DNA from: Fasciola hepatica
Taxonomy: Eukaryota; Platyhelminthes; Trematoda; Plagiorchiida; Fasciolidae
Assembly (NCBI GenBank): GCA_948099385.1
Contig: CANUEZ040000180.1
Coordinates: 2,853,001-2,917,000 of the forward strand
Direction: 5' to 3'
Length of the DNA stretch: 64,000 bases
Shown here: positions 21,677 through 31,472 of the stretch, piece by piece
Numbering within the stretch: the stretch's first letter is position 1
Layout of the letters: each line of letters starts with the position of its first letter
Made by a program: the position numbers and the translations under genes
The notes under the pieces: generated by a model
What the model was told of the DNA's origin: nothing
Database searches by the model: none
What the model saw: only the letters and a program-made list of their open reading frames with translations

Positions 21677-22478
21677 CCCTTGTAGCAAAACCGTTCCGAA
21701 ACCGATCGGTTTTTGACCGGTTTTCGATCGGCTCTCACTATTACGCTCATCGATTTTCGGTCGGTTCGTCTAGTAGCCAATTTACACGGATGAACAACAA
21801 ATTGACACCAAGGAAATTGAAGACCGAAGTAATAAGCAATGCTCCGTTGGTGTTTTACCTAATTGTATTGGTTTAATTCATCGAAATATCCTGAAAGCCT
21901 CAGTATAGATCGCTCTACTTCACCCCCTCGAAATGGGTGAATTAAGGACAATTATTCGGAAAATCATAAATTAGTAGATAGAAAAAAGCATCGTAATACG
22001 TAATTTGGGTTAATGGAATAAATCAACGAAGCATATGACGTACTTCAAACTACTGAAACAAACCGCTCAGAAACCACCCGAAAACCGATTGGCGTATTAG
22101 TAAAAACCGCTCGGTTTCTGGCCGGTTTTCGAGCGGTTTTTGCGATTTGTTTGAAGTACGTGATATGCCTCGTTAATTTCTTTCAACAACCCAAATAACG
22201 TATTACGACGCTCATTTCTATCTCCTAATTTATGATTTTCTGAATAATTGACCTTACTTCACCCATTTCGAGGGGGTAAAATAGAGCGATCTATACTGAG
22301 GTTTACAGGATATTTCGATGAAATAAACCAATTCATTTAAATAAGACGCCAACCAAGCATTTCAAATCGCTTCACTCGTCAATTTCCTTCGAAGCAATTC
22401 ATTGTTCATCCGTGTAAAATGGCTACTAAACAAACTGAGCGGAAACCGATGTTACGAATGGGCTGGGTGCTACAGGGG
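21677..22478 (-). mobile_element. Foldback element, unit 2
   Basis: Inverted copy of unit 1, matching it along nearly its full length, including the hairpin arms. It differs by about 38 bp present here near 21700-21760 and absent from unit 1. Its termini form an 11 bp inverted repeat with one mismatch: CCCTTGTAGCA at 21677 and TGCTACAGGGG (reverse complement CCCCTGTAGCA) at 22468-22478. No protein-coding capacity. No target duplication was confirmed. Confidence 0.75.
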
Positions 22479-22668
22479 AGTCTGTTCCTACGTCTTAACG
22501 CTCTGAACTTCAGCCGGTGGCTTCGGAAGTCGCTGAACTTTCACAAAACAGACGGAATCGCTCCGCGGGAGGGTGACTAATCCTGACATTTATATTCAAG
22601 GTGAGACCTGATTAGACCAATGTTAGCTAATTGGTCGCTAGAAGCAGAGTACACTTTGCTGGTAAAAA

Positions 22669-23106
22669 TCACACTTTCGAGATAGATCGAATTCTTTTAC
22701 TGACCTCTATTCGTAATTTCCTTCTAATTTTTGAGTGAAAGTTACGAACACTGTACAAGGCCGTTGCTGTTTGACCTGCCATAAATACCAGCACAGGCAC
22801 ATAAACTGGATTGCAAAGCTGAACGAAAACGAAGATTGAATCCACCCATAAAACAAGCAACCGATGGAATGGACTACCATGTGGTTTTTCTGAACAAAGT
22901 TGCACTTCAAGAGAGCACCACCACGGACCAGCACTTGATTTCAAATGTGCGACCCAAACAACGAAGGTCAAGAGCCGGCACACGTTCATGTATGAGGTTC
23001 TTTTAAAGCTCAGTCGCAAAGACATCAGGTCGAGCTGCATGGGACTGTTAGTAGCCAGGGAGACTTGAGCTCTCAAAACCCCAGCGGTGGGAAAGCCTAG
23101 GCCCAC
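22669..23106 (-). CDS. Hypothetical 145-codon ORF
   Basis: Open frame of 145 codons beginning at an ATG (23104-23106). Composition is mixed, with hydrophobic stretches (FVVWVAHL, LVLWVDSIFVFVQL, PVYVPVLVFMAG) that could suggest membrane segments. I recognise no domain, and it lies in DNA where other gene evidence is lacking. It could be a chance ORF, an exon or part of an unknown repeat. Flanks: foldback unit 2 on the left and another open stretch on the right starting at 23116. Confidence 0.25.
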   Translation of the reverse strand: MGLGFPTAGVLRAQVSLATNSPMQLDLMSLRLSFKRTSYMNVCRLLTFVVWVAHLKSSAGPWWCSLEVQLCSEKPHGSPFHRLLVLWVDSIFVFVQLCNPVYVPVLVFMAGQTATALYSVRNFHSKIRRKLRIEVSKRIRSISKV

Positions 23107-23115
23107 ACTTTCAGA

Positions 23116-23470
23116 GTGCAGGACTACTGTGTCACTCCGGCTTATTCGGGCGTGCTACTTGGAACTACATCTTACGTGGATGCGTTAAACTGGGTATTAT
23201 TATTCAACCATAATTCCTCTATAATACCAAGAAAATTACATCCATATGCCCAATTTTTAGAGGTTGCTCACCCTCACGGTAAATCCTTTCAGTGTATTTG
23301 GTGTGACACTTCGCGGCTGTTTGAATGCTCCGAACTGAACAACGACCTTTGCAGGGCCCTCGATGAATGCCGTGCAAAGTTGCTCAAACTGCTATGCATC
23401 AACTGCACCGAATTATCAATACCTGTTAGAGCCATAAAAGAAGCCATTAAAGGCGGGGCTCTTGCCACAG
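23116..23470 (+). CDS. Candidate host exon or hypothetical ORF
   Basis: Frame open from 23116 to 23496. The peptide is Cys-rich in the middle (FQCIWCDTSRLFECSEL, ALDECRAKLLKLLCINCTEL) and ends IKEAIKGGALATG. At 23468-23471 the DNA reads ACAG|GTAAGA, a near-consensus splice donor, so an exon ending there is possible. Upstream, CTTTCAG (about 23286) and GTGCAG (near 23120) are acceptor-like. The opposite strand is also open (23289-23648, 119 codons), which weakens the case. I recognise no family. This is the only stretch in the window with any hint of non-transposon coding. Confidence 0.25.
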
Positions 23471-23648
23471 GTAAGACGGATTCAGCATTGGTATGATCAC
23501 CGTTGTAGCCACCATCAATCTGTTCATCGTCAACAACAGCAGCAGTAGCAGCATACAGGGCTGCCATCCCGTAATTGGGTGACTCATAAACAAAAGAAAC
23601 CCGAGCTTCGAAACGGAGCAAAACAGGCACCTTTACTCCGAGCACCAT

Positions 23649-24408
23649 AGGGCAAATTATAAAACAATTACAACAATACCCCTGAATTTGTAAACAAAAT
23701 TACCACAGGATTATTGTAATGAAGACCTAAAAATGCAGGCAAGTATAAAACGGAAACATTTGAGATGGCATCGCAGGGGCTAATCTAGTTGTTAACAAAG
23801 AACGTCCTTATTTATGGGGGTCATTTTGAGCAATCAAAGGTCAGAAGATAACAGTCCGAGGGAAAAACACGAGTGTGATGAACATAAAACGGAATGGCAT
23901 GGTTGTCATGAGGTGCACCACCATAAGAGGATGGCCAAGTTCAGTATTTCGCAAGGATAAGGCAGGCAGAATGGACAATACTAACGTCCCAAAAGTTCAG
24001 GCCTTCTCAAGTAAACCAGGGCTATTAGGAGGTAAGCTCAAAGAGGGTTATAGATGCTAGTGGGCCACCTCAAAACCGAGCGGAAGGTTTATGTGAGGAA
24101 TCAAATAGAACAGACGAGAACAGCAACCAAAATTATAGAAATAAAGGCCAATCGACATCTGTCATAGGAACAAGACTAAAGTAGCGTGACTTAATGGGAC
24201 TGGACAAAGGAATCTTTACGCCGATGTTGAGGGGAAAGAACGGTGGTTTGCGTGGAAACTATTGATTAAGTTGCATGGAAAGCAAACAGATTATTTGGTA
24301 AAGATGAAAACTGTGACAGGTAACATGGGATCTGGACTGAACAAGATAAACGGAAGTTCTCGATATGGCAAGCTGAATTTCCATATCCGATTTCAATAAA
24401 TCCTTACA
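23649..24408 (+). repeat. Dispersed repeat X, copy 2
   Basis: Diverged counterpart of 16930-17593 in the same orientation, ending TTTCAATAAATCCTTACA. Slightly longer. No coding potential. Its presence in two contexts, one inside a LINE, shows that it is a mobile or formerly mobile unit. Confidence 0.55.
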
Positions 24409-25189
24409 AGCAGTCGGACCGAATAGGAGACACGTTCATTAGCCGCACTCGAGAGTCTTTTATAACAGCACCAACATCGTTATCACTGTCGCCATCATTA
24501 CCGACTTCTGAGGAGAAGAATTTTACCCGGACTCTGACTTTCAATGGCCTGGTGGTCGTTGTTGCACGAGTCCCGAATCTGTGGATGCGGAAGTTGTGGT
24601 TTTGGGGGCGAAAGCGTCAATCGAAGGAGAGTCAAAGAAAAGAGGCCGAGCTTCGAAAATTACGGCTGTCTCACCAGCAGCCGGTCCTCCACCGGCCTCT
24701 GAGTTAACGACATTTCCTTATGAGAGATGATATCGGAAGCAGGTGTCCACGGGTCACAGCAAATCGCCACCTCCACGGGACTAGTGCTCGCTGGCCGTTG
24801 GAGTTCCTGGTTCTTCGGTGCCAACCTCCGACAGCCTCCAGACCATGATCTTCTGTAGTTGCGGGGCATATTTCCGGAACTTCCCCCTCGAGCGAGGAAG
24901 CAATGGTTGGATCCAAGCTAGTACGACGGCCCTCCATGTGAGAAAGATACGCTAAACTGGGGAACCTGGGCCTATGAAGGCTGTTCTTACCCCTCGTGAA
25001 CAGGGGCAAAAGGTTTTCTGACCCTCACAGCGTCCAAAGAGCGGTATTGCTCGACAGTTGCATGATACAGAACCAGAGGATTGGTAGAAATTTAGGCGAG
25101 TTTATGGGAAACTCCGTTAAAGCCCCGCAAAAAGTGACGCAAACCTGTATATAAAGGACTTACGTGTAATGAAGAGGAGACAGAGTTAA
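24409..25189. other. Unassigned, GC-rich
   Basis: Minus-strand frames of 69 and 101 codons (24660-24869, 24704-25009) are Arg/Pro-rich and unrecognised. It could be a 5' leader of another LINE, but no domain or matching copy was found in the window. Confidence 0.25.
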
Positions 25190-25254
25190 TATTAATAATA
25201 ATACCGGTATATTTCTCGGCCATGGCCGAGATGCAAACTGTAACGCATGATCAT
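25190..25254 (-). repeat. LINE/SINE 3' tail, type T (diverged)
   Basis: The minus strand reads GATCATGCGTT... followed by a GCCGAGAAATATACCGG-type block and an ATT-rich tail. It shares order and motifs with the tails at 26341-26410, 45030-45093 and 50934-51000. Confidence 0.5.
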
Positions 25255-26340
25255 GGTGTAACACGTTACTCAATAGGATGAAATATTCACAAATTCTAAA
25301 TATAAAAGTCGAGAGTACCAGAGATGGAAAAACAAAGCCAGCAACAGTTTGAATGGATCATTCTGATAATGGTTCGCGCTGCAGTTTTGAACCGGTTTAG
25401 AATCCGGGCTGGGCACTGGTGCGCGGTGGTGATATCGATAAATCGTTAACGTAGTGCCAAGGACGCATTATGAACGAGAATAATGCAAACCAAGGAAACC
25501 GGAGGCCCACTAATTTTCTGCAGACGGAGTAAATTTTGAGCAAGAGGAAAAAGGGGGAGGGGGAATTTGTAATGAAGTGTATTCGGGAAAATCAATGCAT
25601 GAGAAGAGGATAGCGACCCATGAAGACAATGCAAACCTTGAATGACGGATTTACCGGAGTTAAATAAACGGAATGAGTTTTGAAGCAGGGGGCATGGGAC
25701 CAATTTTGTGAGAGTGAACACTGGTGGATGTGGGAGAAAAAGCAGTCCATAAAAAGGTGAGTTTAGATTCGGGATCAGTAACATGTACCATTCTGAAATA
25801 AGAAAGCGCAACTAAAGGGTCCTCGAGAAGTGGAGAGTCTATTTCCAGCCGGCTACGGGTCGGAGGAAAGATAAACAGTGGTAACGGATAACAATGTGGG
25901 AAATCTCCGCATGGACTTCAGAGTTATTATGCCGTTTCACTGACAAATAGATATGCACATGTTGACGCATTTGCCTTCAGTGTTATTCAGCGTCATTTCT
26001 GGTAACGTACGACATCGAGTGCGTAAGGTTCGTCTGGCAGGGCAAAGTATGTTTCGGTCGATCAGCCGAATGTGGCTGTATATTAGCGGCATGCGCGTGA
26101 ACTGGAATCCGTGTTGGTTGTGTTTGAAACGCTGAACGATCTGATAGGCAATTGGGAGTATTTCCTGTTGTGTGGTCTGATTTCGGTCCCAGTTGCTATG
26201 GTAGGTTCCACTTGAGTCTCTGTCCGTACGAACCAAAGTGGCATCCTTGGTTAGCCAGTTTGGCGACTGAGATAGTGGGAGACAACGAACCTGAAATAAA
26301 GGGGGATTGAAGTCTGGACGTGGTTCCTGCTGTGGGTTAT
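25255..26340. other. Probable 3' non-coding part of a CR1-like LINE; unassigned
   Basis: Lies between two minus-strand type T tails. The reading frames (for example 25446-25811, minus) are CT-rich and match no domain. It may be the 3' untranslated region belonging to the tail at 25190. Confidence 0.3.
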
Positions 26341-26410
26341 GATAATGTAATAATGAATAATAACGGTTTATTTCGGAGACGTCCGAGGCGTGCCAAATGC
26401 ATGATCAGCT
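26341..26410 (-). repeat. LINE 3' tail, type T
   Basis: The minus strand reads GATCATGCATTTGGCACGCC, then a CGGACGTCTCCGAAATAAACC block and ATT-type repeats. It lies downstream, on the same strand, of the CR1-like LINE at 26791-28030 and is most simply that element's 3' end. Confidence 0.6.
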
Positions 26411-26790
26411 GTTTACAAGTGATGGAATAAACAGACAAAACCCATAGAAATATGGAAATTAACATGACAGGAGTTGAAAAAAGGGCTAAGAGGGGGGAGT
26501 TACGTGGGAAAGGAGAGCAGATAAAAAGCAGCAGTCAGGGTGTGCCCCTGCTGTGGATCAACGGTTAATGGAGGCATGTAAAAAACAGTAAAGGACGAGG
26601 CATAAGAGTGACAGAAACTACGGGGGCAGGTGGAAGCAAATTGGCTGCAATTAGTGGCATTTCTATTTGTTTGGTTCATTAAGGAAATGGCCGTAGGTAG
26701 TCTAACGTTGAGAACTCAGTCAGATAGATGAAACTCTGTCGTTGATTGTGTCCTTAATTAAAGGGAGCAGGGCCGGAGAAGGGGTTGGTC

Positions 26791-28030
26791 TTAGAAGTGG
26801 AGGCCCCTCTCGTAAGCTATTTCTTCTGCCATGCACATATTAGATAACTGTAGTGCACGGGTGACGCTGAGATATGGGATGGGTGCTGACAGAAATTGGG
26901 ACTTGGTTTGTGAAGCTCGAAGGGTGATGGGCAACTTGTTCCAGACTTTGGAGTAGACAAGAAGGAAAAAACGAGACCGTATGGCCGACTTAGCTACACT
27001 AGAAGGGACAGTAAAAGGCCTGTGCCGAAGTGAGTAGGGGGTTTCACGGGAGAAGCTTTCTGGGTCAAAGGAAGAAGACCGGTTATGGAGCAGGTTATAC
27101 AAAAAGACTAAGTTTAGTCTTAAGCGGCGGAGCCGGAGTGGGTCAAGATTCAGATTTTGGCATCGTTATCTATAGCTTAAAGACGTGGACCAACCGAGTA
27201 GTTGTTTGGTGAAACGCGTTTGTATGCTTTCAATCGCAACTCTGTCGAATTTCGTCATGATTGAAAATATTATTGGTCAGTATTCGAGCAAAGGCCTGGC
27301 GTGTGATTTGTAGATGCTGATGATGCTGTCCCAGAGACGAAAGGAGCGGAAGAGAAGGGCCACACTTCTTCTAGCCTTGGCCGCTTGGATGGCGGCATTC
27401 TCAGAAAAGTTGAGGGAGCAGGAATAGTTGAGGCCCAAATCGCGGACAGTAGGTCGAATGGCTATTGGGGACCTACCAGGAGTTAAGGATCCAGGGGGCA
27501 ATTGGAATTGTAGGTTAGGACCTCGCACTTGTCAGTGGAAAAGCTCATCCTCCAGGTGTGGCACTAGCGGTCAAGTGCTGCGAGGTCAGCGGAAATGTTG
27601 CAAAGAGTATGGATAGCACCATTAGAATTGAGAGAGTAAACTATTTTTATATCTTCTGCAAACAAGAATGGCGTACCGTGGTGTACTAGATCCAATGCGT
27701 CAATAATGTACATCAGAAATAGGAGAGGACCCAGTACGCTTCCCTGTATAACGCCACTTGTAACAGGTTTCGGTTTAGAAGTATGTCCGTTGGGGAGGAC
27801 CACTTGCGAACGTATCTGCAGATGAGGATAATGACACCGCCATCCCCGACCCAGGGGGTCCAGTCTGAGAATCCCAACCATAGTGTTGCGATTGAATGGG
27901 TGGATTCTGAACAGTGTCAAAGGCTGTCGAACAAATGGGAGGATCGGGAGGTGCGCGCTATAGCCAGAGGACCAGCAGTTATAGCTTCGGGTGAGACTTG
28001 GTTGCATGAGGGGGTTCTGGATACCAAAGG
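26791..28030 (-). pseudogene. CR1-like LINE reverse transcriptase (broken, minus strand)
   Basis: Reading leftwards: frames around 27990-27850 are degraded, then TSKPKPVTSGVIQGSVLGPLLF (motif B), TPFLFAEDIKIVYSL (motif C, FADD changed to FAED), then PIAIRPTVRDLGLNYSCSLNF, FRLWDSIISIYKSHARPLLEY (the CR1 RPxLEY motif) and a C-terminal end SRFFLLVYSKVWNKLPITLR. Frameshifts separate the blocks at about 27560 and 27277-27100. Inactive. Its probable 3' tail is at 26341-26410. Confidence 0.78.
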
Positions 28031-28554
28031 TTCACTGCAGCGATACCACACTTTTTTGTCAGAAGAAACTTAGTTCAGAGGTGACGGCGGTTTATTGATT
28101 AATATCGGACACGAACTATATCCATATCCTGGGACCCCAAGTGCTTGGCCAGTTTCATTGGTGCACTGTGAAACTAGTCCGTAACGTGCCCATGGTTTCG
28201 CTACTTTTCTATAGGACACCCGCTGCAGGCCGCTGAAATTCAGGATTCCTTGAGGTGCTTGGCATCCGGAGACCACTGCATGGACCTCGGCGATTCCATC
28301 GTGCTCCACAATGACTGGTCTGCGTTGTGCTGGAATCAGTCACATGATGTCATGAGGCTCATCAATGGGTAGTGAACATCCGCTCGTGACGGGCTCCTGC
28401 CCCGTTTGTCCCACGCTACCTCACCAGATACCTGCCTGTGCCACGATCTGCACGACATTGTTCCACTAATCACGTTTGAACTACTTCTTGATAGATTGAT
28501 ACGTATTGAGAGCTCACGTTCGCCTGAACATTCTTGTTCTGGGGCCGATGCCTG
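28031..28554. other. Unassigned left flank of the palindrome
   Basis: No recognised gene; a minus-strand frame of 79 codons (28070-28309) is unidentified. It ends exactly where LTR-a begins and has no counterpart on the right side of the palindrome. Confidence 0.3.
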
Positions 28555-28931
28555 TGTAACAGCCGGTCGTGGAAAATACCCCTTTTTCCCTCGCGATTCA
28601 GTGTTTTTCCTAACATCACTCATTTGCCCACACTATTGATTTGTCTTTACGAACTGGTTGTTTTTCTGGACCAATTGTTGTTTGTTCGCGCCCAGAGCGC
28701 TACTTTGGCACATCCCTGTTCAGGACCTGCGTGACGCACGTGCTGCTTGCTCACACGCTGCTACTCGGTTTCTCGTTGTTGAGTCCTTGTGATCATATTA
28801 TTGAGGTTTGTATATTTTTGATCTCATTGTTCATGTAATAATCCAATATCGTAGAATTATCACGGATAATCGTCTTTTGATTTCGGAATCCGTTGCGAAT
28901 TTGGCTACGCATTGCTCAAACGTTCGTAACA
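28555..28931 (+). repeat. BEL/Pao LTR-a (outer left LTR)
   Basis: 377 bp, TGTAACAGCCGG ... GTTCGTAACA. No gag-like leader follows and no polypurine tract precedes, so it is a solo or recombined LTR. Its left flank (GCCTG) and right flank (CTGAC) do not form a target duplication. The right flank mirrors the GTCAG beside LTR-d. Confidence 0.85.
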
Positions 28932-30406
28932 CTGACCACGCTCCGCACCGAACTTAAACTGCCGTGACGGTGGTACCTGATATTGACTTTTGTTGAACCC
29001 TGTTCCTCGTTGCTAGGCGTTGTGGCCGTACTGTTGAGGTCTGTACATATTTATATATGCGTATAACCTGTTAAACCAGCACCGTAGAAACTACGAATCA
29101 ATCTTGTTGTGGTTTTGGGGTTCGTTTGAATTTGGTACGCGTTACTCACACTCGGAATATCCTTTACACCGGGTATCGAGGTTCTCTGCCAGACCACAGG
29201 GGACCATACGCATGATAACTCCTGATATGGGGTGGAGCAAAACCATCAGCCTGCCGAAGGATCCACTGTCCGAGTCCCGGTCAGGGTGAAGTCTGTCCAA
29301 CCATTTGCTGATCGGTCAACCGAATAACTACCTTCACGGCTTCTGGATCGCTCCTCGGAACCTCAAAGCAACGAGTGGCCCGAGCCAATGAAAAAATTCT
29401 AATCAAAACAAGACTACCTTGCAAATTCTACGGTGCTACTTATGTGTTAAAACGTAAGTACTTACCGATCATACTCTTGACGGTGAGTCTTAGACGCTAT
29501 CCAGCCAGAGGGTTGTCAAAATCAGGACAAAAATCCGTACTAAGACAACACTTGACCAGAAAGAATAAGTAGAAATTACCCGCCTCCTAGTCCAAACAAG
29601 TAGATCGAATTCTCCACGCCTAATTAGGCCCAACACACAACTTCCTGATTGTGGAGCCGATAAAATCGGAGCAAACGCACTGAAACTCTACGGTCTGTCA
29701 ACGTGGGCGAGAAGGCCAAAGCGAACCGCGATAAGACAAACTGCCTTGAGCCAATGCCACTCTCTATCACACTGAATGCCCCCAAGTTTGTCTCACGAAG
29801 AGAGCACCGACGAGGAATCAAAAATTAAATGCCCTAATGGTAGAAAGAATGACGATCACCAAACAGTATGAGCAACGTAAGATGGGAAAGAGTGGCCTAA
29901 AAGCCGTCGAGAAAGTATATAAAGGTACCATATGAGGAATTTTAAATCATTCACGATAAAGCAAATGTGTTGTCACGTTTTCGGGAGAGTCCTTCTCCCT
30001 TTCTGTGTTTCTTGCTATCTCTTCCGTATCTTTGATATTTACGTGCTATAGGTTTTGCTCTGCAGCGTGAACCAGGAGACTTTTGGATACCATATCTCCG
30101 GTGTGCGTGTATCACATCATGGTCATTTGAACCCGTGGTGGGTAGAACATCAACCTCGAAAACATCCAACACCAGTGGAGTTACCACAGTATCTGGAGCG
30201 AAGGGTTGCTCACCTTGGAATCTGGTTGGATGGAGCCCGAATATGTGAAGTGCCAGATCAAGTGTTACAGCGGGCCATTCTCGGGAAAACCGTTGTCTAT
30301 GGTAGTAGTGCAGGATACTGAATGTTAAGTCCCGAATTCGGCAGACAGACTAAAAGCATATGCGCGGTGAACATGCAGTTCGAATTGTTCAGCGGCAAGC
30401 ACAGGC
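28932..30406. other. Unassigned block X, left arm
   Basis: 1,475 bp between LTR-a and LTR-b, mirrored at 40683-42157. No domain recognised in frames of 61-88 codons. Near 29030-29160 it resembles the 3' third of the BEL LTR (order GTTGAGGTCTGTA, ACCGTAGAA, GGTACGCG, CTCACAC), so it may contain a diverged LTR tail. Confidence 0.45.
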
Positions 30407-30782
30407 TGTAACGAACGTTTGAGCAATGCGTAGCCAAATTCGCAACGGATTCCGAAATCAAAAGACGATTATCCGTGATATTCTACGATATTGGATTATT
30501 ACATGAACAATGAGATCAAAAATATACAAACCTCAATAATATGATCACAAGGACTCAACAACGAGAAACCGAGTAGCAGCGTGTGAGCAAGCAGCACGTG
30601 CGTCACGCAGGTCCTGAACAGGGATGTGCCAAAGTAGCGCTCTGGGCGCGAACAAACAACAATTGGTCCAGAAAAACAACCAGTTCGTAAAGACAAATCA
30701 ATAGTGTGGGCAAATGAGTGATGTTAGGAAAAACACTGAATCGCGAGGGAAAAAGGGGTATTTTCCACGACCGGCTGTTACA
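30407..30782 (-). repeat. BEL/Pao LTR-b, 3' LTR of element A
   Basis: 376 bp, mirror of LTR-c. Its terminus toward X reads TGTAACGAACG on the plus strand, where the other LTRs have TGTTACGAACG. The 5' partner LTR is missing. Confidence 0.88.
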
Positions 30783-31472
30783 CCGCCCGCCAAAATCCTC
30801 CTGGATCCTTAGCAGAGTCAAAGGTTTGGTATAAAGGTACTGATTCTTTCTACCTGCCTAGGCCCTGCTGTCAGTGCGCGCGTCTAATGCTCGTCGTCAA
30901 CGTTCTACTACTGGTCGCACCTAACCCATTGGCTACATAGACGTGAGGCTAGTCTACATCTTCCACAAGACCAAATGACCGATGGCGGGCGTGAATGGTC
31001 GCATAGACGTTGTCCTCGTAAGGGGCCGTCCGGTCCTGGATGTACGTGCTTGAGTGTGTGTGTGTATGTGCCGGGGTGCACAATGAAATCACAGGTATGA
31101 CTACACATCAAAGGGGGACTTTCTGCAATGTCAAGAAAAGACCGTGTGGCAAGAAAACGAGTAAAATGTAGCATGTGTGTGTGTGTGACCTAAGCTCTGC
31201 TACTTCCACATATGCAAGGGGCATTCGGTAACGTCAACAAAAAGCAAAACAACGAACACTGTCACATGTTTGATGGGGTTACGGGGTGTAGAGTGCTTCG
31301 GGCATGTGTGTATGTGTCGGGATGTACAATGGGATCGCGTTCATCACCACATATCGGAAAGAACCTTCTGCAATGTCAACGAAAGACCGTGAGCACTGTA
31401 ACGTGTTTGACGGAGACCGTGTGGTATATATAGTGTTTGTTTATCCACCTCGATGACTAGTGTGAAATAGGT
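30783..31472 (-). other. 3' non-coding region of element A
   Basis: About 690 bp between the end of pol and the LTR, with no ORF of note. It contains degenerate internal repeats built on TTGACATTGCAGAA-like blocks and short CA/TG microsatellites. The same region is present in A', B and C. Confidence 0.7.
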
